A DNA stretch of 64,000 nt from Oscillospiraceae bacterium (lineage in GTDB: Bacteria; Bacillota; Clostridia; Oscillospirales; Acutalibacteraceae). The position numbers and the translations under genes were made by a program. Positions 50,901 through 59,577 of this stretch are shown here, piece by piece (position 1 is the first letter of the stretch; the number at the start of each line of letters is the position of its first letter). The stretch lies in the NCBI GenBank assembly GCA_015066245.1, contig SVOS01000003.1:1-64000 (forward strand), in the 5' to 3' direction. A model generated the notes under the pieces. That model was not told the DNA's origin and ran no database searches. It saw only the letters and a program-made list of their open reading frames with translations.

Positions 50901-53900
50901 ACGGCAGTGCCGATACACTACAGATTGGTGCTACTCTCAAGAGAACCGTACCTTATGACACCTTTAATTACTACAAAACCCAGTTTGGTGCACTTCATGA
51001 TGCAATGCTTGACTTTATTGATGATGTTAAGGCAACAGGAGTTAACCACAAAATCGCTATTACTGGTTTTTCGAGCCCCTTCTATGACGGCTATCAGAAC
51101 TACAACGGCTCAGGCTTATATCTTGATGGCGACTATTATCTTTTTGATACCCAGTTTCTGAATTCCGATGGCAGTATTACAGACAGCGGTCTGCCTGATG
51201 CAGAGGATGTTTATGACAGAGCTTTGGTTGATATCTCAACAGAAGAAGGATATCAGAGCATAGTAAGCTCTGCAAAGGCTGTTATCTCCAACTACTGGCA
51301 TACATGTCCCGCAGCAGGTCTGCACATGGCCAACGAGATTTTCAGACGTACCTATAATCAGACAGATTCTCTGAATGGTGCCAAGCCCGAAAGAGAGCGA
51401 ATGATTATTCTCTTTACTGACGGTTACCCGACAACGGCCACAGGTGCTGACCAGTTCAACAGATATAATAGCGACAGAAATTTATACTGGGAGGACGAAG
51501 CAAACGGTATTTATCCCGGTCGAAACGATGCGATTGCTTATTCTTATCAGTCTCAACACTATTTTGGTGCAGATGTTTTCACCGTTGGTACATCCCAGAT
51601 GAACACTGAGAAATTCCTCGAGTTGGTTTCCTCCAACTATCCCGATGCTCAGTCTCTCACCAATATTGGTACTGTTGCTTCCAATCCAAAATATCACGCT
51701 CTTTATTCAACTCCCGAGGATTTGAATAACGTATTTAATTCAATTCTTCAGACTTCAACAAATACCGAGATCAATCTTGGTCCCGATTCTTATACCAAAG
51801 ATTTTCTCACCGATTATTTTGAGCTTTACGGTGATGCAGCAGACAAATACGGCATCAAAGCATATACTGCTGATTATCTTGGAAACGGTAAGTTTGCCGA
51901 TAGGGTAGAGTTTACCGATGCGATTATCAACGTAAAGAGCTCTCAGGGCAATTCCCGACTTGATACTGTTGAGGTTTCGGGTTTTGACTATTCTGCAAAC
52001 TTTATAGCCGAGGCGGCTCTGGATTCATCTGCACAAGGCAAAAAACTTATTATCGAGATTCCCGTAAAAGTCCGTGATGGATTCTGGGGCGGTAACAACG
52101 TACCAACCAATAAATCGGAATCCGCGATTTACGGAATCGAATCAGATGTTCCTGTTATTCGTTATCCTGAGCCTCAGGTCAATGTTACACGAACCCCTGA
52201 GGTAGTCACAAATGATAATGTTATCTATTATGATAGCGAGATTGATTACGAGGACGTCCTTGAAAGCATCGTAATCGATGGTGTGAATGTAATTATAGGT
52301 AACGACGGAAGTCTTACTCCTGCCGAAACCTGGATGGATGACTTTGCTGATCTTACATGGGCAGATAACTCCTGCACTTCAGCCGACTCTATAGATAACA
52401 AGAACAACAAGGATTATTTATATTCAGTTAACCTCACACCAGATTCAAAGGGTACATCCAACAACTCTTCCAATCCTTCCAATATAGCAGGCAGTGTTAT
52501 GCCTTCAGAAGGTATAAATGGCAGCGATGTCGGAAATGTAGAGGTGCTGATTCCTCAGATTACATTCAAGGATTCAACCATTACCGTTGGCACAATACCT
52601 GACAATGATTATTTTAACAGTGAAAATCTGGTTGATATCAAGTGGGTAAGTTCTCTCAATGGCGAAGAAAAAAACGCCACAATGCCCGAATCTGAGCCTG
52701 AGCTTCAGCTTGAGTATACAATCTCAGGTACTCTGGGTGATATTGATACACTATATTATCACTTCAAATTTGACACAAAGCTGGATGTTACCATTGATGC
52801 TTTGTATCCGGATGGTAGCAAGAGCTCTATAACCGATGTTACAAAGTTCAAGTGGCAGTGCGACGAAAGCGAGCATAAAGCAGAGCAGGATATCCCTGAA
52901 CACTTAGGCAGCGAAGATAGCATCGAGTTCTGGATTCATGTGCTTTCAGGCTATGCAATGCCCGACTCCGTAGTTATCGATTATGGCCTGCCTGTGGATA
53001 TATATCTTATGGCAAATGACCTTGTGATTTCGGACGGTAACCCCATACTTATGGGCATCAGCAACGAGAATACCCTGGAGTCCTATCAGACGGATATCAC
53101 CTGTAAATATGGCAAAGCAGAGGTCTTGGAGACTTCAAGTGCCTTTACCGCTAAGGTAAGATACACTCCTGATACTATGACCATTGATGATGTCGACACC
53201 TTCTGGTATGTTATTGAGTATACAACCGATGATGGCCTGAGAATGAAATATTCCTCAACGGTTACGGTGATTCCTGCTACAAGTATTTATTTTGAGGACA
53301 ATTTTGTTGACTTTAAGATTTTTGACCAGAGCAACGTATCCGAGATAACTTCCGACAATCCTCACTACGATGACCTTAAATGGACAGACGAGGGTGAGAC
53401 AGTTTCAGGTGTTCAGGCAGAAGACCGTCCCGGAGATTATCTTCTCGAGACTGTGGATGCCGACAATATTTACGGCAGTGATGGTGCTTATGAGAATATG
53501 AGTATGTTCTCCATGGGTTCATCAAAGCTTGTTAATGTTGGCAGCCATATCTTTGACGACGGCGAAATCAAAACCTTTGCTACGGCTTCCTTTGCTTTCA
53601 AGGGCACCGGTTTTGATATCATAAGTGTTACAAGCCATAACACAGGCACAATCGTTGTGCAGATAAGCGGCAAGACTATTGACGGCAAATCAGTCAACAA
53701 AGCTGTGATGGTAGATACCTATTACGGATATCAGTGGAGCGGCGACAGTTGGGTGGTTGATCCCGATGCAAGCGACGCACTTTATCAGATACCTGTTATG
53801 AAGGTAGATGACCTGCCTTACGGCAGCTACAATGTCAAGATTACTGTAACTTATGCCGAATTGTTTGACCATGGCCAGTATGACGGCTCAGGTAGTTTTG

Positions 53901-55150
53901 ACTTCTATCTTGATGCTATCCGAATTTACAGCCCTGCATCAAACGGCGAATATAATGACGTAATCGAAGATGCTTATATTGCTGACAAAGAAGGTTGGCC
54001 TCTTTATGAGGAGCTCCGAAATATTCTGCTCAAGGCAGAGTCTTTCGGTAATCTTGAGGATAACGAAGTGATCAGCGGTGCAGTATTTATCGATAATACT
54101 GCACGGGATACCGAAACGGGTGCTTTGACTCCTACTATCAAAGATTACCTCAATTACGGACCTAACAACGAGGTTTACCTTGCACCCGGTCAGGCAATAG
54201 CCTTTGAACTTAACAGAGAAAATGCCGCAAGCATTCATCTTGCAATGAAGTCTGTAGGTCTTGGCACTGCTAAGGTCAAGGTCTTTGATGCAACTGTCAA
54301 TAATGAGGACGCGGCTCTCCGCGAGATTTCCACTGCAACAGACCTTTACTGTGATATTACTGCTTTAAACGGCAAAACTGTTGTTATTTACAACGCAGGT
54401 AGCGAAATCGACGGTGTCCTTTCTGTTACAAACATAAAGACAGCCTACACCTCAGACCCCTCTGAGGCTGAGCCTCAGGCTATGCCTTACAGAATGAGCC
54501 GCCAGCTTGCAGCTCTTGCTCTCAATGCTTTGATGGCAAAGCCTGAGCCTACGCCCACAACTGAAGCAACAGAAACAGAAACAACAGAAACAGAAGCAAC
54601 AACTGAAGCCTCTACTGAAGAAACAGTTACCGACTCACCAGAGATTTTCACAGAGCCTTCTGAGGAAATTTCCTCATCTGCTGTTGCTACTGAAGCTGAG
54701 CCTGCAACTTCTCAGGAAACTACTACCGTAACTTCAGAAACAGCAACTTCAATTGTTACAGAGCCTTCAGAAAGCACCTCGTCAGTTGCTGTTGAGCCGA
54801 CCCAGACTATATCAGAAATAACCGAGTCAACAGAAGCACCTGTCAAAACAGTTCCTTTTGAATCTTTGACTACTGACACAACAGAGCCTGAATGTACCGA
54901 AACTCATACAGAGAGCAATACTACCGAGCCCACAGAACCTTCGGATGATATTCTTGTTGGTGATGTAAATCTTGACGGCAAGGTCAGCATCAAGGATGTT
55001 ACTGTTATCCAGAAGTATAAGGCTAAAATGATTGAGCTTGATGAGGTTTCTATAAAAGCTGCTGATGTTGATTTCAATAATAATGTCAATATCAAAGACG
55101 CTACTGCAATCCAGAAGTTCCTTGCAGGAATAATCAAAAAGTTCACATAA
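47981..55150 (+). CDS. Giant secreted fibro-slime/vWA/dockerin protein
   Basis: The start ATG 47981 follows GGAGTGG, giving 2,389 residues; the track start ten codons earlier has no site. Order: signal peptide (1 to about 35, ending SVSA); fibro-slime domain (around 380-545, FLGDDDVLVYIG and LDIGGVHGARHGKINF); two SpaA/Greek-key-like domains (about 549-833); von Willebrand A domain (about 870-1265) with MIDAS DIVLVLDQSGSMH and LFTDGYPTT; several Ig-like stretches; a jelly-roll, CBM-like domain (about 1770-1987, FDFYLDAIRIY); Thr/Glu linker (about 2190-2320); dockerin with GDVNLDGKVSIKDVTVIQK and ADVDFNNNVNIKDATAIQK. It is probably an adhesin carried on a scaffoldin. The fibro-slime domain is shared with the sortase-type protein at 13965. 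Confidence 0.88.
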   Translation: MSKPIIKFTNKCLSLVLCFIMIFSLTIPAINSVSAQETEQTSDSIVHSVTSINYYNADENIFRQNTVSVIFGKSAEERVADGQFPIGADYKWHTAFVLECIGAQNNSRYEFIVDSVVAGENIKKDHLLPKTDQGFVLYILDDILNESNTPKRGDLVMSDSWIAQDKFIESPGEYNGNNYGHLTFIDNPSTDETISTAAADENHSRVKIFNYDSSIIGQGSDIGFWQGDWGLGGSYESVDGEGQEYNFDLKNQHYKMSDTLDSQGYPITESGKSFAYLFDGSSTRSDGSSTLRGSMNNGGGLFRERNGYYYYDSLYNAAYYNETLNKFEIYDNLIVRPWYDTSDLSKEAYGNFLPFNKISSDNILIDNKLTYTDEALSSNVVGSQQPAEHTFKDIGNEKNVTTARHEDKVDLWFGMTVEDEFIQPVSGLVNDKEMSFEFLGDDDVLVYIGLWNEAENAYDYRLTLDIGGVHGARHGKINFATGEVEDFPDTLDGVTKNEAPRTRTLKEIFDLEGNTFEDYSKLSLKFFYLERGGNISYCGLGFNIPSLPQNSLTVTKEIESDVKVFENAAPAKFRIVKADSEGNATDEPLVTSGTYDIIENDTVVGVGNLSGKGIFTLLPGQSARFSDMLTKTDFGYKNYVVQEIIGTDIAAQYTGVTCIVGGSKPVELSSSASEDGVLYNSTALSGEETESVTFINEIDSSVAGVLSVSKNAVSGTDIPADRIFDINVTIGGKPLPAGTEYYLNYDTSKVYTVNNAGIIPLKVGETATLVNKLLAGTAFEVKEAKTVGYAPEYSGSITTVLGTENLNITLSGANGVMPVGGAASVVVSNSIDTSGITTDKYVDEADTDDKFVLTLESFSQGETLILPKDEPMDIVLVLDQSGSMHAPAGVTENLYNTKLYTDIPNPMQISEIDTEKAKYQGYYIAQSRSGRPIRDAAGNIIKHEYDWFIVWYKDGYWYYVRNANHYTPVVFDLNGSADTLQIGATLKRTVPYDTFNYYKTQFGALHDAMLDFIDDVKATGVNHKIAITGFSSPFYDGYQNYNGSGLYLDGDYYLFDTQFLNSDGSITDSGLPDAEDVYDRALVDISTEEGYQSIVSSAKAVISNYWHTCPAAGLHMANEIFRRTYNQTDSLNGAKPERERMIILFTDGYPTTATGADQFNRYNSDRNLYWEDEANGIYPGRNDAIAYSYQSQHYFGADVFTVGTSQMNTEKFLELVSSNYPDAQSLTNIGTVASNPKYHALYSTPEDLNNVFNSILQTSTNTEINLGPDSYTKDFLTDYFELYGDAADKYGIKAYTADYLGNGKFADRVEFTDAIINVKSSQGNSRLDTVEVSGFDYSANFIAEAALDSSAQGKKLIIEIPVKVRDGFWGGNNVPTNKSESAIYGIESDVPVIRYPEPQVNVTRTPEVVTNDNVIYYDSEIDYEDVLESIVIDGVNVIIGNDGSLTPAETWMDDFADLTWADNSCTSADSIDNKNNKDYLYSVNLTPDSKGTSNNSSNPSNIAGSVMPSEGINGSDVGNVEVLIPQITFKDSTITVGTIPDNDYFNSENLVDIKWVSSLNGEEKNATMPESEPELQLEYTISGTLGDIDTLYYHFKFDTKLDVTIDALYPDGSKSSITDVTKFKWQCDESEHKAEQDIPEHLGSEDSIEFWIHVLSGYAMPDSVVIDYGLPVDIYLMANDLVISDGNPILMGISNENTLESYQTDITCKYGKAEVLETSSAFTAKVRYTPDTMTIDDVDTFWYVIEYTTDDGLRMKYSSTVTVIPATSIYFEDNFVDFKIFDQSNVSEITSDNPHYDDLKWTDEGETVSGVQAEDRPGDYLLETVDADNIYGSDGAYENMSMFSMGSSKLVNVGSHIFDDGEIKTFATASFAFKGTGFDIISVTSHNTGTIVVQISGKTIDGKSVNKAVMVDTYYGYQWSGDSWVVDPDASDALYQIPVMKVDDLPYGSYNVKITVTYAELFDHGQYDGSGSFDFYLDAIRIYSPASNGEYNDVIEDAYIADKEGWPLYEELRNILLKAESFGNLEDNEVISGAVFIDNTARDTETGALTPTIKDYLNYGPNNEVYLAPGQAIAFELNRENAASIHLAMKSVGLGTAKVKVFDATVNNEDAALREISTATDLYCDITALNGKTVVIYNAGSEIDGVLSVTNIKTAYTSDPSEAEPQAMPYRMSRQLAALALNALMAKPEPTPTTEATETETTETEATTEASTEETVTDSPEIFTEPSEEISSSAVATEAEPATSQETTTVTSETATSIVTEPSESTSSVAVEPTQTISEITESTEAPVKTVPFESLTTDTTEPECTETHTESNTTEPTEPSDDILVGDVNLDGKVSIKDVTVIQKYKAKMIELDEVSIKAADVDFNNNVNIKDATAIQKFLAGIIKKFT

Positions 55151-55152
55151 AG

Positions 55153-55186
55153 AAAAGAGGTTGTCATAACGACAACCTCTTTTAAA
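55153..55186. terminator. Bidirectional terminator after the giant gene
   Basis: AAAAGAGGTTGTC and GACAACCTCTTTT form a perfect 13-bp stem between convergent genes. Confidence 0.85.
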
Positions 55187-55191
55187 TTACA

Positions 55192-55884
55192 TTAGAAATT
55201 TCTGCTTTTTCTGATTTCGTCGATAGGAACAATCTCCTCAAATACCGAGAAAACCGAGTCGCTCAACGCGAAATCTGCGTGAAGATTTCCAAAAAACCAC
55301 TTTTTGTATCTTACCTCGGCACATAATTGCTCCAAGAAAAGATTAACTGGATTTGTTTTGCAGTTTCTCCAGATTTTATGCTTATGAGTAGCATTTGCTT
55401 CATGAGTGACGATATAGTCAACTTCGCAGTTAACTTTTTTAAGATTTTCTACAGCATACCGCATTTCGTCTTCTGTGGGCATTTCACGCTCGCTCCATGT
55501 GCCTCTGTCAAGAAGCTGCTCCAGATCTGGGCTTACACCACCGCCGAAGGCAAAAAGGAATTTTCCGTCTATATTATAGATTTCACCTCTTATAAGATGA
55601 TAGATGTTTCTTGTGATTCTGTGGGCTTTGGCAGAGTAAAGGTCAACCACAGGCTGACTCTCGATTTTTTGGAAATTCTCGTGAGTGCCGTCTACAAAGA
55701 GTATCTGATACTTCTGCTGGTTGAGAAAATCGATTTTTTTCTGTTCTTCCTCAGATTCATCCCACATAAAGCCGAAATCACCGCATACAATCAGAATATC
55801 ATCTTTTGTGAGCTTCTTTGCGGCTCTTGTTTTAAATCTTTTGATATCTCCGTGAGTATCTCCTGTAATATATATCAAAGTCAA
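55192..55884 (-). CDS. Calcineurin-like metallophosphoesterase with altered GNHE motif
   Basis: The 230-residue protein starts at TTG 55884 behind GGAAAGGG. It has the two-metal phosphoesterase motifs: GDTHGD, VCGDFGFMWD, DGTHENF, VTHEANATHKH and FGNLHAD. The third is normally GNHE, whose Asn bridges the metals; here it is Thr (codon ACT), so activity may be reduced or changed. The rest of the metal set is intact. The substrate is unknown; similar proteins are common single genes in gut Clostridia. It meets the giant dockerin gene tail to tail. Confidence 0.85.
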   Translation of the reverse strand: MTLIYITGDTHGDIKRFKTRAAKKLTKDDILIVCGDFGFMWDESEEEQKKIDFLNQQKYQILFVDGTHENFQKIESQPVVDLYSAKAHRITRNIYHLIRGEIYNIDGKFLFAFGGGVSPDLEQLLDRGTWSEREMPTEDEMRYAVENLKKVNCEVDYIVTHEANATHKHKIWRNCKTNPVNLFLEQLCAEVRYKKWFFGNLHADFALSDSVFSVFEEIVPIDEIRKSRNF

Positions 55885-55910
55885 AAACCCTTTCCAAATT
55901 AAAATTTACG

Positions 55911-55939
55911 TTGAAATGAACTTTGTAATGTTGTATAAT
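55911..55939 (+). promoter_or_regulatory. Promoter of the second carboxypeptidase gene
   Basis: TTGAAA (55911-55916) and TATAAT (55934-55939) with a 17-base spacer, 32 bases before the ATG. Confidence 0.7.
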
Positions 55940-55971
55940 CTATATAATACCACAAGAAAGGCATTTTTTCT

Positions 55972-57312
55972 ATGAAAAAAAGAATAATTCGAATAATTTC
56001 TTATATTTGTATATTTGTTTTGCTTTTAGGCGTAACTTTCTCTGCTTCTGCAGTGTCTTATGACTATGAGAGTTGGGAGGATGCCGAGGCAAAGCTTTAT
56101 TCTGATACAATTTTACTTGTAAATATGGACACAGGCGTAGTTGTATATGAAAAAGATATCCACGAACGCAGATATCCCGCATCTCTTACAAAGATTATGA
56201 CATATATCGTTGCTATTGAAAACATCGAGGATGTTGAACACACAAGGGTTGAAATTAAGCAGGATGTAATTGATTTGCTAAGCGGTACAGGCAGCTCTAT
56301 GTCAGGACTTGATTACAAAATCGGCGAAAAAGTTACTGTTATTGACCTGCTTTACTGTCTTATGGTTTCTTCGGGTAATGATGCTGCGTTGGTGCTTGCT
56401 GACTATATCGGTGGGGGAGACATAAGCATTTTTGTTGATGCTATGAACAAAAAGGCTCAGGAGCTTGGTCTTGAGGACACCCATTTTATGAACCCTCACG
56501 GACTTCATGACCCCGAGCACTACTCCACGGCTTATGATATTTACACAATGGCTTCTTATGCACTGACATTGCCGTATTTTTCAGAGATTACCGACACTGC
56601 TACTTATTATTGCGAAGGCGACGACTATCCTCTTGTAACCACAAACTATCTTATAGATGCTAACCGCGGCGGTGAGTATTACTATACTTACGCCAAGGGT
56701 ATCAAAACAGGTACTACCGAAGAGGCAGGCAGATGTATCGCAACTACCGCAGTAGGTGACGGATATGCATATATGTGTATCTGCATGGGTGCTCCTTATG
56801 ATGATTCTGACATAAACGGTGCCATGAAAGATGCCCGAAGCCTTATGCGCTGGGCTTTGCTTGAGCTGGAGTTTACACGTCTTCTTGGTATCGATACTCC
56901 TGTGTGCGAGGTGGATGTTAACTTCTCTAATGGTGACGAGTCAATCCATCTCTATCCCGACAAGAACGTAAACAGTATTTTGCCTAAGAATTATAAGGTT
57001 GAAGATGTTGAGATAACTCCTGATGCTCCTCTTGAGATTGATGCTCCTGTCAAAAAGGGCGATGTCATCGGTACTGCGGCGGTTTACTACAAAGACGAGC
57101 TTGTCCAGGAGGTTAACCTTATTGCAAGCGAGGATGTTGGCAAAAGCGACTTGTCCTACACCATGTATATCCTTAAAAATATACTTCTTTCATGGCAGTT
57201 CTGGATTGCCGTTATTATTGCGGTTATACTTCTTGTAGTGTATTTTGTTCTTCTTAACAACGTACGCCAGAAGAAAAAGCAGCGTAGAGTAAAGCGTCAC
57301 AGACGCATGTGA
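55972..57312 (+). CDS. Membrane-anchored D-alanyl-D-alanine carboxypeptidase
   Basis: The 446-residue S11 peptidase has a signal peptide ending FSASA, SLTK (nucleophile Ser), SGN in MVSSGNDAALVLADY and KTG in KGIKTGTTEEAGR. Unlike the enzyme at 38653 it ends with a true membrane helix (FWIAVIIAVILLVVYFVLL) and a very basic tail QKKKQRRVKRHRRM, so it is anchored by its C-terminus with the tail inside. It trims peptidoglycan stem peptides. The two enzymes differ in anchor and probably in timing or place of action. Confidence 0.92.
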   Translation: MKKRIIRIISYICIFVLLLGVTFSASAVSYDYESWEDAEAKLYSDTILLVNMDTGVVVYEKDIHERRYPASLTKIMTYIVAIENIEDVEHTRVEIKQDVIDLLSGTGSSMSGLDYKIGEKVTVIDLLYCLMVSSGNDAALVLADYIGGGDISIFVDAMNKKAQELGLEDTHFMNPHGLHDPEHYSTAYDIYTMASYALTLPYFSEITDTATYYCEGDDYPLVTTNYLIDANRGGEYYYTYAKGIKTGTTEEAGRCIATTAVGDGYAYMCICMGAPYDDSDINGAMKDARSLMRWALLELEFTRLLGIDTPVCEVDVNFSNGDESIHLYPDKNVNSILPKNYKVEDVEITPDAPLEIDAPVKKGDVIGTAAVYYKDELVQEVNLIASEDVGKSDLSYTMYILKNILLSWQFWIAVIIAVILLVVYFVLLNNVRQKKKQRRVKRHRRM

Positions 57313-57318
57313 TTTTAA

Positions 57319-57360
57319 AAAAAGCTTCTCCTGTTTCTCGGGAGAAGCTTTCTTTATTTT
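57319..57360. terminator. Bidirectional terminator
   Basis: AAAGCTTCTCC (57321-57331) and GGAGAAGCTTT (57341-57351) form an 11-bp stem, A-run on the left and TCTTTATTTT on the right, overlapping the 3' end of the next minus-strand gene. Confidence 0.85.
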
Positions 57361-57958
57361 AAGACACAGAAAATCCCGGCAAATACCACTTAAGAGCGTC
57401 GCTTGCACTGCCTGAATTTTCGCAAAGGTAGTTTATACCATAAGCGCTGATACCCTCAGCATATTCTTTTCCATAAATATAATCATTGCTGTTCATATCC
57501 CATGGGGATGCTACTGTTTCCATATAAGGATATTCATTGGTTGTCTTTGTACATCCTTCCGAGAGCTTTGTGATTGGTATGTATACTGATTTATTGTTGT
57601 ATTTGAGAGTAATTAATTTTGACTTACAGATTGTTTTTATTCTGTCATAAAATTCGTCAGATATTTCTGTGTTATCCGTATTATAATCATATCCTGCTTC
57701 TAAATTGTTTCTGATAACCGCCGAAACACCTAGTATGCCTTCGTCACAGAAGCTTTCGTTACAATACTGTGATGTTACGAGGATTAATGTATCATCTGAA
57801 TATTCAGACGTTGTGTTGACAGGCGGTGATTCTATGGAATTAGCAGCTTGTGCTTTTTGGGGCAGTTGTGTATATTCACCTTTGGCTAAAACACAGATTA
57901 AGGGGATAAAAATGATAATTAAAAACCAGATTAGTATTAAGATGACTGTCTTCTTCAT
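57359..57958 (-). CDS. Membrane-anchored, shortened SpoIID-like protein
   Basis: The start MKKTVILIL (ATG at 57958) has GGAG upstream; 199 residues. An N-terminal membrane helix (about 4-25) precedes an outside domain. Segments resemble the C-terminal half of SpoIID/LytB: YNNKSVYIPITKLSEGCTK, YPYMETVASPWD and GISAYGINYLCENSGSASDALKWYLPG, which parallels the SpoIID phrase GMSQYGAxxxAxxGxxYxxILxYYYPG. The N-terminal SpoIID block with the catalytic Glu is not recognisable, so the protein is either a divergent glycan-binding relative or inactive. A sporulation or septal wall role is possible. Confidence 0.6.
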   Translation of the reverse strand: MKKTVILILIWFLIIIFIPLICVLAKGEYTQLPQKAQAANSIESPPVNTTSEYSDDTLILVTSQYCNESFCDEGILGVSAVIRNNLEAGYDYNTDNTEISDEFYDRIKTICKSKLITLKYNNKSVYIPITKLSEGCTKTTNEYPYMETVASPWDMNSNDYIYGKEYAEGISAYGINYLCENSGSASDALKWYLPGFSVS

Positions 57959-58008
57959 AAATTCTCCGAAATTTTGCTGAATTTTAGGTGACCAATCCTT
58001 ACTGAATC

Positions 58009-58037
58009 TTGACAAGCTTTTGTGTTTGTTCTACAAT
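58009..58037 (+). promoter_or_regulatory. Promoter of the acidic-tail membrane protein
   Basis: TTGACA (58009-58014) and TACAAT (58032-58037) with a 17-base spacer. Confidence 0.7.
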
Positions 58038-58112
58038 AGTATCTGTAAAAGAATTGCTCTTAAGAATATTTATTTATTCCTAATGTGTTTTATTACAGAA
58101 AAGGAGCCATAA

Positions 58113-59531
58113 ATGAAAGCTATAATAAATTGGATTATTTTAATCCCTGTACTTATTCTTGCAGTAGGCGTTGAGCTTTTTGCTGCAATTAATCCTGATG
58201 GAGCCCAGAAATTCTTCGGTCTGGATGCAGACGGCATATCAGAGATTATTATAATTGCTCTGGTTGTGTTGTTTGCACTGTTCTTTGTACTTTCACTTTT
58301 CGACCGCAAGACTTCTCCGGTACACCTCATAAGACGTAACTATGTTGCAGGTGCATCCGGTGTCATTGCTGCTTTCTCCCTTGCAGGTGATACAGCTACA
58401 ACCGTAGCTGAGGCTATCCGCGGCACAGGTATGGAGTTTATGGAAGTTCTGGTGGCAGTTGTTTCTGCATTTGCAGCGGTTACAATGCTTTTGGTAGGTA
58501 TCAATCACTTTACCGGCTCGGGAACCAAGAACAAAACATCACTTTTGTTCCTTTCTATGCCTTTGTGGAGTGCAATGCACCTTATGTCAAGATTTATGAC
58601 TCATACCGCAACACCTGTTGCAATGGCAGAAACTCTTGACCTGGTAATGTATGTATTCCTTGCAATTTACTTTATGTATTCCATGATGGTTATTTCCCTT
58701 ATTAACGGCAAAAATCCCGTTAAAGCAACCATTTATTGGGGTGCTCCTGCTGCAGTAGCTTCTCTTGTTTATGCAGCATCAGTAATTGGCAAGGTCATCA
58801 ATACAGAAGGCTCAAATGCATTTGATTTCCTTGAAGCAGTAACCTGCGGATTTATGGGCATCTATATTCTCGCATTTGTTGCCGAGCTTAGCTTTAAGTC
58901 AAAAACAAAATCAGAGCAGAAGATTATCGACGGCTCTGTGCCTGCAGAGGACGAGGAAGTTGATGAGGTTGCAATTGAAAATGCTCCCATAGCTCTGAAT
59001 GAAACCGAAGATACCGAGCTCCTTATTGACGATGAAGAGCTTGATAATAGCGTAGAGCTTGAAATTAACGAAACTACCCGCAAGTATTTTGACGATATCT
59101 CCAGCGTTGAGTCCGAAATTGAAATTGAGGATGATGGTGTTGCTGAGAATAGCGAGAACACCGAAGAAAGCGTTGAGACTCGTGATTACGGTAGTTATTT
59201 TGATGTCGAGGAAGATGATGACATGTATATAGAAAGCGAAAATGTTGCAGTTGATACAACCAAAAAACGCTTTGCTGATAAGGCAAAATATCCCGTAACA
59301 GGTGAGCCTGTATCCCGTCAGCACGCAGTTCGTGATGAATATGTTGTTGGACTTGATGAAGTAGGTGCTGATGAGTTGTCTTTTGAGGTTGAAGACAAAT
59401 CTGAAACAGTGGTTAACGAAACTAAAGCCGAAACATCAAAAAGCAGTCTTGATTCTGAAGACGGCTACGAAGCCCGACTTGACGAGATAGACCGTCTTAT
59501 CATTAGTCTTCAGGGCGGAGATTCCGAATAA
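58113..59531 (+). CDS. Seven-or-eight-span membrane protein with long acidic cytoplasmic tail
   Basis: The 472-residue product starts at ATG 58113 behind AAAAGGAG. About residues 1-270 contain seven or eight hydrophobic segments. The remaining 200 residues are soluble and very acidic (runs such as EDEEVDEVAIEN and FDVEEDDDMYIESEN), closing with a predicted helix YEARLDEIDRLIISLQGG. The acidic tail looks disordered and could bind cations or basic proteins. It is a single-gene unit between a SpoIID-like gene and an LRR-dockerin gene. No family recognised. Confidence 0.75.
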   Translation: MKAIINWIILIPVLILAVGVELFAAINPDGAQKFFGLDADGISEIIIIALVVLFALFFVLSLFDRKTSPVHLIRRNYVAGASGVIAAFSLAGDTATTVAEAIRGTGMEFMEVLVAVVSAFAAVTMLLVGINHFTGSGTKNKTSLLFLSMPLWSAMHLMSRFMTHTATPVAMAETLDLVMYVFLAIYFMYSMMVISLINGKNPVKATIYWGAPAAVASLVYAASVIGKVINTEGSNAFDFLEAVTCGFMGIYILAFVAELSFKSKTKSEQKIIDGSVPAEDEEVDEVAIENAPIALNETEDTELLIDDEELDNSVELEINETTRKYFDDISSVESEIEIEDDGVAENSENTEESVETRDYGSYFDVEEDDDMYIESENVAVDTTKKRFADKAKYPVTGEPVSRQHAVRDEYVVGLDEVGADELSFEVEDKSETVVNETKAETSKSSLDSEDGYEARLDEIDRLIISLQGGDSE

Positions 59532-59536
59532 TTTCT

Positions 59537-59562
59537 AAGGGGCGGTCTGACCGCCCTTTTTT
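59537..59562 (+). terminator. Terminator after the acidic-tail membrane protein
   Basis: AAGGGGCGGT and ACCGCCCTTT form a 10-bp stem (one G-T) with a 3-base loop and T-run. It lies 16 bases before the next ATG, so the next gene may depend on read-through. Confidence 0.85.
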
Positions 59563-59577
59563 CATAAGGTGATTGTT

